Origin: Acidimicrobiia bacterium
GTDB lineage: Bacteria; Actinomycetota; Acidimicrobiia; IMCC26256
Reading direction: 5' to 3'
NCBI GenBank assembly: GCA_023262065.1
Contig: JALRDW010000150.1
Span: 1 to 5,203 of the forward strand
DNA: 5,203 nucleotides
Shown: positions 1-5,203 of the stretch, in pieces
Position numbering within the stretch: position 1 is the stretch's first letter
Layout of the letters: the number at the start of each line of letters is the position of its first letter
Made by a program: the position numbers and the translations under genes
The notes under the pieces: generated by a model
The model's database searches: none
Told to the model about the DNA's origin: nothing
The model's input: only the letters and a program-made list of their open reading frames with translations

Positions 1-970
1 CGTAACCCAGATCCACGAGCAGCTGGTCCATGGAGATCGTGCCGGCGATCGGGTGGCGGTGTCCGCCGATGAGCACCTCGCCGCCGACGTGGCCGAGGCG
101 CCGCGGGACCCCGTCGGCGTACCCGATCGGCACCGTGGCGATCGTGGTCGCCCGCCCGGCGGTGTAGCGGAGGCCGTAGGACAGCCGGGTGCCGGCGGGC
201 ACGCGCTTGGTGTGGGTGACCTCGCTCGTGAGGCGCAGCGCGGGCGCGAGGCCGGCGACCGGCGCGAGCGCGTCGGCCGGTGGGATCCCGTAGATCGTGA
301 TGCCGACGCGCACGAGGTCGAACCGGGCGTCCGGGCGCGCGAGCGTGGCGGCCGAGTTCGCCGCGTGCACGATCCGCGGTCGCAGGCCCTGGGCCGCGAG
401 CTCGTCGAGCACCTCGCCGAAGCGCGCCAGCTGCTCGTCGGTGTACGGGTTCCCGGGCTCGTCCGCCACCGCGAGGTGGGTGAACACCCCCTCGAGGTCG
501 AGTCCGGGGTGCTCGGCGATGCGCCGGGCGAGGTCGAGCGCATCCCCCGGCGCACAGCCGACGCGATGCATGCCGGTGTCGACCTTGAGGTGCACGGGCA
601 CCACGACCCCGGCCTCCGTCGCCGCCCGGCCGATCGCGTCGATGCCGGCCTCGGTGTAGACGGCGGCGGTCAGCGAGTGCTCGACCACCGCCGGAGCGAC
701 GGCCGGCGGCGGCTCGGAGAGCAGCAGGATCGGCGCGTCGATGCCCGCGGCGCGCAGGGTGACCCCCTCCTCGACGATCGCGACACCGAGGCGCTCGGCC
801 CCGGCCTCGAGCGCGGCGCGGGCCACCGGGATCGCGCCGTGGCCGTAGGCGTCGGCCTTCACGACCGCGAGCACGGCCGCCGGCGCGGCCCGGCGCCGGA
901 GTTCGGTGACGTTGGCGCGGATCGCGCCCAGATCCACCCCGACGTGCGCCGGGCGGAAGCGTGGGGTCAC
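1..970 (-). CDS. alr: Alanine racemase, 3'-partial
   Basis: This is the first 323 codons of the PLP enzyme that converts L-alanine to D-alanine for peptidoglycan. The left edge cuts the gene, and family lengths of about 370-390 suggest some 50-70 residues are missing. The GTG at 968-970 gives MTPRFRPAHVGVDLGAIRAN, a typical opening with the VDLGAI motif. VVKADAYGHG holds the PLP lysine K38. Further on are HAANSAATL (from H202) and RVGITIYG (from R221), both PLP-pocket motifs. LSYG contains Y265, matching the second catalytic base of Geobacillus Alr. GYADG contains Y284, and TISMDQ contains M314 near the visible end. The start overlaps the stop of the CBS gene as GTGA, so the two are probably translationally coupled. 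No frameshift or missing catalytic residue is visible in the part shown. Confidence 0.95.
   Translation of the reverse strand, partial: MTPRFRPAHVGVDLGAIRANVTELRRRAAPAAVLAVVKADAYGHGAIPVARAALEAGAERLGVAIVEEGVTLRAAGIDAPILLLSEPPPAVAPAVVEHSLTAAVYTEAGIDAIGRAATEAGVVVPVHLKVDTGMHRVGCAPGDALDLARRIAEHPGLDLEGVFTHLAVADEPGNPYTDEQLARFGEVLDELAAQGLRPRIVHAANSAATLARPDARFDLVRVGITIYGIPPADALAPVAGLAPALRLTSEVTHTKRVPAGTRLSYGLRYTAGRATTIATVPIGYADGVPRRLGHVGGEVLIGGHRHPIAGTISMDQLLVDLGY
967..970 (-). promoter_or_regulatory. GTGA stop/start overlap, CBS gene to alr
   Basis: The minus strand reads GTGA, where GTG begins alr and TGA ends the CBS gene. As at the glmS/acpS junction there is no strong ribosome-binding site, which points to translational coupling and to co-expression of the CBS protein with alanine racemase. 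Confidence 0.75.
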
Positions 971-1431
971 GTGGTCCGCGCGAGGTGGCGGACGAGGTCG
1001 CCGCGGGCGACGATGCCGAGCACCTTGCCCGCGGCGTCGAGCACCGGGACGTGACTCACCTGCTCGTCGTGCATGAGGGTCGCGAGTTCCTCGACGGTCG
1101 CCTCGGCCCGGATCGTCGGGGCGTCCGTGGCCATGAGGTCCCCCACCGTGGCCGCGGCGGCCCGCTTGAGGTCCTCGTCGTAGCGCTTGAGTTGGCCGGG
1201 CAGGGTGAACTCGATCCCCGGGAGGATCGCGATCGTCGTGGGCACGTGGATGCCGGACTCGCGCAGGACCAGGTCCTGATCACGCAACAGGCCCTCGTAC
1301 ACGTCGCCGGCCCCGACCACGGGGACCGCGCCGAAGCCGGTCCCGGCGAGCAGGTCGGCGACCTCGGTGATGCCCATCTCGGGGTGGACGGTGGTGACCT
1401 CGGTGGTCATCACGTCGCGGACGGTCGCCAT
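967..1431 (-). CDS. CBS-pair (Bateman module) protein
   Basis: This 154-residue protein consists almost entirely of two CBS domains, roughly residues 4-58 and 96-151. CBS1 opens with VRDVMTTEVTTVHPEM and closes with GLLRDQDLV. CBS2 opens with VGDLMATDAPTIRAEATV and closes with VSHVPVLDAAGKVLGIVARGDLV. The Asp that usually contacts ribose is kept in both (D53 and D145), while the usual Thr/Ser four positions after the Gly is Arg (R50) in CBS1 and Ala (A142) in CBS2. The hydrophobic stretch between them (IHVPTTIAILPGIEF, 61-75) is too short and too proline-rich for a confident membrane segment. CBS pairs usually bind adenine nucleotides and regulate a partner; no catalytic domain is attached here, so the role is unknown. 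The ATG at 1429-1431 is supported by an AGGAG seven bases upstream. Its stop overlaps the alr start. Its place between nnr and alr suggests an operon role, but that is inference. Confidence 0.9.
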   Translation of the reverse strand: MATVRDVMTTEVTTVHPEMGITEVADLLAGTGFGAVPVVGAGDVYEGLLRDQDLVLRESGIHVPTTIAILPGIEFTLPGQLKRYDEDLKRAAAATVGDLMATDAPTIRAEATVEELATLMHDEQVSHVPVLDAAGKVLGIVARGDLVRHLARTT

Positions 1432-1438
1432 CGCGGTG

Positions 1439-1443
1439 CTCCT
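1439..1443 (-). promoter_or_regulatory. Ribosome-binding site of the CBS-pair gene
   Basis: The minus strand reads AGGAG seven bases before the ATG at 1429-1431. It is the only good Shine-Dalgarno in the window and fixes the start of the CBS gene. It suggests this gene is initiated independently, unlike its coupled neighbours. Confidence 0.75.
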
Positions 1444-1476
1444 GGTTCGGGGGGTTCGGTCATCGGTTCGGTCGTG
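1444..1476. repeat. Short imperfect tandem repeat at the nnr 3' end
   Basis: On the plus strand GGTTCGG occurs three times, at 1444-1450, 1453-1459 and 1465-1471. The last two lie in adjacent 12-base units (1453-1464 and 1465-1476) that match at 10 of 12 positions. The repeat spans the nnr stop codon and runs into the 28-base gap before the CBS gene. It is not self-complementary and is not a terminator. Confidence 0.6.
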
Positions 1477-3019
1477 GCCGGTGCGAGCGCCCTGGGTCCA
1501 TGAGGAGCCGGACGGCCTCGCCCAGTACGCCGACGAGGTCGCCGGCCACCAGTGAAGTATGCCCCGCGAGATCGGACGCGCCGCCGTGCAGCCACGCCGC
1601 CGCCGCCCCGGCCCGGATCGGCGGGAGGCCGGCGGCGAGGAGCGAGCCCGCGATCCCCGACAGCACGTCGCCCGTCCCGGCGGTGGCGAGCCAGGGCCCG
1701 CCGGTGTCGGCGACGAGCACCCGCCCGTCCGGATCGGCCACGACGGTCGTCGGACCCTTGAGGAGCACGGTCGCCCCGGTGGCTGCGGCGAGCCGGCGGG
1801 CGGCGGCGATGCGGTCCGGGCCGACCGGCCCGCCGAGTCGGGCGAACTCGCCCTCGTGCGGGGTGAGGAGGACGGGGGCGCCGCCCGCCTCGGCGCGGGC
1901 CCGCAGCGGGGCCGGGTCACCGGCGAGGGCGGTGAGGGCGTCGGCGTCGAGGAGGAGCGGACGGTCGCACTCGGCGAGGAGACGCCGCACGGCCGGGCCG
2001 ACCGAGGGCGCGGTGCCGAGGCCGGGCCCGACGACGAGCGCACCGAACCGACGCGCCTCGGCGAGCACCGCGTCCACCCCGGCGTCGTCGAGGGAGCCGG
2101 CGGAGGGGCCGTCGCCGGAGGGCAGCAGGCGGTGCACGACCTCGACCCCGAGCGGGAGGGCGTCCCCGGTGGCGCGCGCCGGGGTCGCGGGCCCCTCGGT
2201 CGTCGCCGCGTCGCCGTCGCGACGACGTCGTGGGTCGCCGATGGGCGTCGCGGCCCAGACGATCCCACTGCCGGCGCGCAGGGCCGCCACCGCGGCGAGG
2301 GTCGGTGCACCCTCCATCCCCGGCGAGCCGCCGACGACGAGGAGCGGCCCGACACCCCACTTGTGTGCATCCGCGCCGCGGGTGGGCCACCACGCGGCCG
2401 CGTCCGCGCCGGTGACGCGTGCGGCCTGCGGATCCTCGGCGGCGGGGCCGAGATCGATGCCGATGTCGACGACGGTCACCGACCCCGCATGGGTACGACC
2501 CGGTTCGGCGAGCAGACCCGGCTTCCACGCGGCGAACGTGACGGTGCGGGTCGCGTGCACCACCGGACCCTCGGCCGCCCCCGTCGTGCCGTCGATGCCG
2601 CTCGGGATGTCGATCGCGATCACGGGCACGTCGACCGTCGCGGTGCGTTCGGCGAACCAACCGGCATCGCCCTCGAGCGCGCCGCGGAACCCCGTGCCGT
2701 ACATCGCGTCGACGAGCGCGTCGGCGCGTCCGATCGACCGCTCGGCCGCCGCACGATCGAGTCCGGCCGCGAGGTCGAGCACGGTGCAGCGGACGCCGCG
2801 GGCCGCGAGCGCGTCGGCCGCCACGCGGCCGTCGGCCCCGTTGTTCCCCTTGCCGCACGCGAGCACGACGCGTCGGCCGTAGGCACCTCCGAGTTCGTCG
2901 AGCACCACCCGGGCCACCGCGCGCCCGGCCCGGCCCACGAGGGTGTCGAACGCGGTGCCCGCCGCGATCGTCCGCCGGTCGGCCTCGGCCATCTCCGCAG
3001 GCGTGAGGATCGGCTCCAT
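1460..3019 (-). CDS. nnr: Bifunctional NAD(P)HX epimerase / ADP-dependent NAD(P)HX dehydratase
   Basis: This 519-residue two-domain protein repairs hydrated NADH and NADPH. The N-terminal YjeF_N-type domain (about 1-215) interconverts the R and S forms, and the C-terminal ribokinase-like domain (about 218-507) removes water from the S form using ADP. The epimerase domain shows GKGNNGADG (56-64), DAMYGTG (104-110), DIPSGIDG (137-144) and K166 in WKPG. The dehydratase domain shows HKWGVGPLLVVGG (219-231), GPGLG (331-335), DADAL (358-362), TPHEGEF (386-392), KGPTT (421-425) and AGTGD (447-451) with the likely catalytic D451. The ATG at 3017-3019 is chosen because it gives the usual MxxxLTPAEMxxAD opening; the frame stays open upstream only through acpS in another frame. 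No clear Shine-Dalgarno precedes it, so coupling to acpS is likely. The linker at about 261-290 is charged and low in complexity. Fused Nnr proteins are normal in bacteria; E. coli YjeF has the same order. Confidence 0.94.
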   Translation of the reverse strand: MEPILTPAEMAEADRRTIAAGTAFDTLVGRAGRAVARVVLDELGGAYGRRVVLACGKGNNGADGRVAADALAARGVRCTVLDLAAGLDRAAAERSIGRADALVDAMYGTGFRGALEGDAGWFAERTATVDVPVIAIDIPSGIDGTTGAAEGPVVHATRTVTFAAWKPGLLAEPGRTHAGSVTVVDIGIDLGPAAEDPQAARVTGADAAAWWPTRGADAHKWGVGPLLVVGGSPGMEGAPTLAAVAALRAGSGIVWAATPIGDPRRRRDGDAATTEGPATPARATGDALPLGVEVVHRLLPSGDGPSAGSLDDAGVDAVLAEARRFGALVVGPGLGTAPSVGPAVRRLLAECDRPLLLDADALTALAGDPAPLRARAEAGGAPVLLTPHEGEFARLGGPVGPDRIAAARRLAAATGATVLLKGPTTVVADPDGRVLVADTGGPWLATAGTGDVLSGIAGSLLAAGLPPIRAGAAAAWLHGGASDLAGHTSLVAGDLVGVLGEAVRLLMDPGRSHRPRPNR

Positions 3020-3024
3020 GCGAC

Positions 3025-3402
3025 TCAGCCGAGCGCGAGCACGACCGCCATCGCGGTCGTGCCCGTGTGCGACAACGAGAGCCGCCACTCGCGCACGCCG
3101 CGGCGCTCGGCGAGCGCCGCGGCCCGACCGTGGAGTTCCACCACCGGCTCGCCACCCTCGCGCCGGGAGACCTCGACCTCGGCGAGCGCGAACGCGCCGA
3201 GCCCGACACCCAACGCCTTCATGACCGCCTCCTTGGCCGCGAAGCGAGCCGCGAGGCCGGGGACCGGGTCCCGCCGACCCGCGAGCGCGGCACGCTCGCG
3301 TTCGTCGAAGACGCGGTCCGCGAGCCGGGGCCGGCGGTCGAGGACCGCCCGGAACCGCGGGATCTCGACGAGGTCGGTGCCGAGCCCGAGCACCTCGCTC
3401 AC
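3025..3402 (-). CDS. acpS: Holo-[acyl-carrier-protein] synthase
   Basis: This 125-residue protein transfers the 4'-phosphopantetheine arm of CoA onto a serine of acyl carrier protein, activating it for fatty-acid synthesis. The length is normal for the AcpS family, which usually works as a trimer in the cytoplasm. The N-terminal GLGTDLVEIPR motif carries the metal-binding Asp (D10). RFAAKEAVMKALG (53-65) carries the second metal ligand E58 and the conserved lysines K57 and K62. The C-terminal WRLSLSHT (106-113) is the usual final strand motif. The GTG start at 3400-3402 is chosen because it gives the standard N terminus and overlaps the upstream glmS stop as GTGA. There is only a weak ribosome-binding sequence, so translation probably depends on coupling. 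The next gene starts 5 bases after its stop. It appears intact and complete. Confidence 0.95.
   Translation of the reverse strand: MSEVLGLGTDLVEIPRFRAVLDRRPRLADRVFDERERAALAGRRDPVPGLAARFAAKEAVMKALGVGLGAFALAEVEVSRREGGEPVVELHGRAAALAERRGVREWRLSLSHTGTTAMAVVLALG
3399..3402 (-). promoter_or_regulatory. GTGA stop/start overlap, glmS to acpS
   Basis: The minus strand reads GTGA, where GTG begins acpS and TGA ends the glmS-like gene. The preceding bases GCGGACC are a poor Shine-Dalgarno, so reinitiation by ribosomes finishing glmS is the likely way acpS is translated. Confidence 0.75.
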
Positions 3403-5203
3403 TGGGTCCGCCAGCGATCGGCGAGCACGTACACCGGCGTCGTGAGCAACTCGGTGGTGGTGAAGTCGGCGAGGCGCGCGTCGTCGAAGGTCGGCTCGGT
3501 CTCGGTGACCGCGCTGCGCACCGCGGCGAACCGGTTCCGGTACCCGTCGAGCACGGCGCGGGTGATCGATGGCGTGAGGTGCTCGTGCAGTTCGACGTGC
3601 AGCAGGGTGATGCCGACGGTCTGCGCGCCCTTGACCTCGGGGACGAGCACGACGGTGCGGCCGTCACGACGGCCGATGGCCACCGTGACCTCCCGCTCGG
3701 CCGCGGTCAGTTGCTTCGTACCGCGCAGGCGCGGATCGGTCTCGGTGCGCGACGGGTACGTGGCCCCGATGCCGGTCCGGTCGAGGACCGTGATGGTGGC
3801 GTCGTCGGCCGCCGGATCCCCGTCGATCCGGTACCGGATCGTGCCGATGACGCGGGCGATCGCGGGATCGAGGGCGACGAGCGTGCGCAGGATCCGGTAC
3901 CCCAGGTTGTCGCGCGGCACGCCGGCACCGAGCACCGCCTGCACGAGGTCGCTCTGGAGCAGGGTGTCGTCGGAACGCGAGATGCCGACGGTGACCGTCT
4001 TGGCCTGATGCTTGATCGCGTCGACCGGGCGCGTGAGCTCCTCGATCGCCTGGGTGAGCGCGGCGGTGAGGTCCTCGACCACCGTGAGCGGGGTCCCGAC
4101 CTTGCCCCACTCGATCGCGTAGACGTCGAGCGGCACCACGCCGGTCGCGTAGCGGAGCAGCGACGCCGTGCGCACGGCGGTACCGGCTTCGAGCGATCCG
4201 TCGTAGATCCCGACGCGCAGGCCCGCTGCGAACCGCTCGGCGAGCGGGGTGAGCCGCGCCGCGAGGTCGGTGGCCGCACCTGCGGGGTCGGCGGCGCCCC
4301 CGAGGAAGGTCGACTCGATCGCCGCCCGCGCCTCGCGCAACGGGCGGGCCGACGCGTCGATCGCGAGCGCCGCCTCGTACCCGAACAGGTGGCCGGCCAT
4401 CGCCGCGAGCACGAACCCGAGGTCGGGGTGGGTCGCCGGGACCTCGAACACCTCGTGGGCCGCACCGAAACGGTCCTCGCCCTCATCGACGATCGCGATC
4501 GTGGCCGCCTTGTGCGCGCCGTAGATCGCGAGCTCCTTGGCCACGTCGTCCGCGATCGAGCCGCGCAACCCGGCCGCGCACACGAGGATCATCGGCTCGG
4601 CCGACAGGTCGATGTGCTTCTTGTCCTCGGTCGCGTCGCAGGCGATCGACTTGTAGCAGAGCTCGGAGAGCTTGATCCGCACCTCGTGCGCGGCGATGCG
4701 GTTGCGACCGTTGCCGACCACCGCCCAGGACCGTCGGGTCGGCGCGAGGGCGCCGGCGATGCGCGTGGCCACGGCGCGCCCCTCGAGCACGCGCTCCATC
4801 GCGCCCGGCAGGTCACGCAGCGCCGCGAGGAGGTCCTGCCGGTCGGTCACCGCGGCACCGCTCGCCCCGGCGATGGCGGCGGCGAGCAGGAACCCGGCCG
4901 CGATCTGCGCGTAGAACGCCTTGGTGGAGGCCACGCTCATCTCCACGTCACGCCCGTCGGAGGTGTAGAGCACCCCGTCGCTGCGGTCGGTGAGGTCGCT
5001 GTTGCGCCGGTTCACGATCGCGACGACCGCCGCGCCCCGTCCGCGCACGAGATCCACGGTGCGGTTCGTGTCGGTGGTGGTGCCGCTCTGGCTGATCGCG
5101 ACCACCAGGGTGTCGGCCATGTCCGGCACGAGTCGGAAGCCCGAGAGTTCGGGGGCCGGGAGGGCCTCGGCGGTCAACGTCGCGCCCGGACCGACGAGGT
5201 CGT
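3399..5203 (-). CDS. glmS: GlmS-like glutamine--fructose-6-phosphate aminotransferase, isomerase half, 5'-partial, with extra modules
   Basis: This is the C-terminal 600 residues of a GlmS-type enzyme, which makes glucosamine-6-phosphate from fructose-6-phosphate in the cytoplasm for cell-wall sugars. The frame is open through the right edge, so the TTG at 5177 is not a credible start and the amidotransferase domain, if present, lies outside. Counting from the first complete codon (Asp, 5199-5201), SIS domain 1 has ISQSGTTTDT (about 36-45) and VASTKAF (90-96). SIS domain 2 begins near 157 (WAVVGNGRN). E173, K177, E180 and H196 align without gaps to E. coli E481, K485, E488 and H504, and K401 in AKTVTV aligns to Schiff-base K603. 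Between H196 and K401 there are 205 residues, against 99 in E. coli, and 199 residues follow K401, against 5. The stop overlaps the acpS start by 4 bases. A GlmS paralogue with a different sugar substrate is the main alternative. Confidence 0.82.
   Translation of the reverse strand, partial: DLVGPGATLTAEALPAPELSGFRLVPDMADTLVVAISQSGTTTDTNRTVDLVRGRGAAVVAIVNRRNSDLTDRSDGVLYTSDGRDVEMSVASTKAFYAQIAAGFLLAAAIAGASGAAVTDRQDLLAALRDLPGAMERVLEGRAVATRIAGALAPTRRSWAVVGNGRNRIAAHEVRIKLSELCYKSIACDATEDKKHIDLSAEPMILVCAAGLRGSIADDVAKELAIYGAHKAATIAIVDEGEDRFGAAHEVFEVPATHPDLGFVLAAMAGHLFGYEAALAIDASARPLREARAAIESTFLGGAADPAGAATDLAARLTPLAERFAAGLRVGIYDGSLEAGTAVRTASLLRYATGVVPLDVYAIEWGKVGTPLTVVEDLTAALTQAIEELTRPVDAIKHQAKTVTVGISRSDDTLLQSDLVQAVLGAGVPRDNLGYRILRTLVALDPAIARVIGTIRYRIDGDPAADDATITVLDRTGIGATYPSRTETDPRLRGTKQLTAAEREVTVAIGRRDGRTVVLVPEVKGAQTVGITLLHVELHEHLTPSITRAVLDGYRNRFAAVRSAVTETEPTFDDARLADFTTTELLTTPVYVLADRWRTQ

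Noticed and set aside
53..1054. A 333-codon plus-strand open frame opposite alr.
   Set aside because: It is low-complexity in composition and shadows the well-supported alanine racemase on the other strand.
1432..1459. A possible terminator or promoter in the 28-base gap between nnr and the CBS gene.
   Set aside because: There is no inverted repeat followed by T's and no convincing -35/-10 pair; the gap holds only a ribosome-binding site and a short direct repeat.
1432..2370. An upstream extension of the CBS protein frame into nnr.
   Set aside because: The extra sequence is an Arg/Pro/Ser-rich shadow of nnr. The ATG at 1429-1431 has a proper ribosome-binding site and a normal CBS opening.
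1500..2882. A 460-codon plus-strand frame rich in Ser, Pro and Arg.
   Set aside because: It is antisense to the Nnr coding region, has biased composition and shows no family motif.
1559..3445. A 628-codon open frame on the plus strand, antisense to nnr and acpS.
   Set aside because: Its translation is rich in Arg, Gly, Ala and Pro with no recognisable motif, and it lies opposite two clearly identified genes. In DNA this GC-rich, stop codons are rare in antisense frames.
3020..3667. An upstream extension of the Nnr reading frame into acpS and the glmS 3' end.
   Set aside because: The extra residues are a shadow of acpS in another frame, and the family's normal N terminus begins at the ATG at 3017-3019.
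5175..5177. A TTG as the start of the GlmS-like gene.
   Set aside because: The frame stays open to the window edge, and starting here would cut off the beginning of SIS domain 1, so the gene almost certainly begins outside the window.

Overview
The window is a gene-dense, very GC-rich stretch in which every supportable gene lies on the minus strand, so transcription runs from the high coordinates to the low ones. Read that way the order is: a glmS-like SIS-domain gene (its 5' part lies beyond the right edge), acpS, a two-domain nnrE-nnrD gene for NAD(P)HX repair, a small gene for a paired-CBS protein, and alr (its 3' part lies beyond the left edge). Strong GC bias at third codon positions, GTG starts, GTGA overlaps and the gene order glmS-acpS-nnr-alr all point to an actinobacterium (Actinomycetota). 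I cannot fix the class; a lineage outside the well-studied Streptomyces/Mycobacterium group, such as Acidimicrobiia, is a guess.

Layout: 3399-5203 is the C-terminal 600 residues of a GlmS-type protein. 3025-3402 is holo-ACP synthase. 1460-3019 is the fused NAD(P)HX epimerase/dehydratase. 967-1431 is a 154-residue CBS-pair protein. 1-970 is the first 323 codons of alanine racemase. Two junctions are 4-base GTGA stop/start overlaps (glmS/acpS and CBS/alr), one gap is 5 bases and one is 28 bases. I see no promoter or terminator, so this looks like one polycistronic unit with translational coupling. No stretch over 300 bases lacks a gene, and I found no RNA gene, mobile element or CRISPR array.

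Functionally the unit makes sense as envelope and core-metabolism supply. GlmS makes glucosamine-6-phosphate for peptidoglycan sugars, Alr makes D-alanine for the peptidoglycan peptide, AcpS activates acyl carrier protein for fatty-acid synthesis, and NnrE/NnrD repairs damaged NAD(P)H. The CBS protein has no known substrate; it may be a nucleotide sensor.

The most unusual item is the GlmS-like protein. It keeps the catalytic residues of the isomerase active site, but it has about 106 extra residues between the second SIS domain and the catalytic-lysine tail, and about 194 more residues after that tail, which in ordinary GlmS is the very end of the protein. The rest of the window is ordinary housekeeping sequence.
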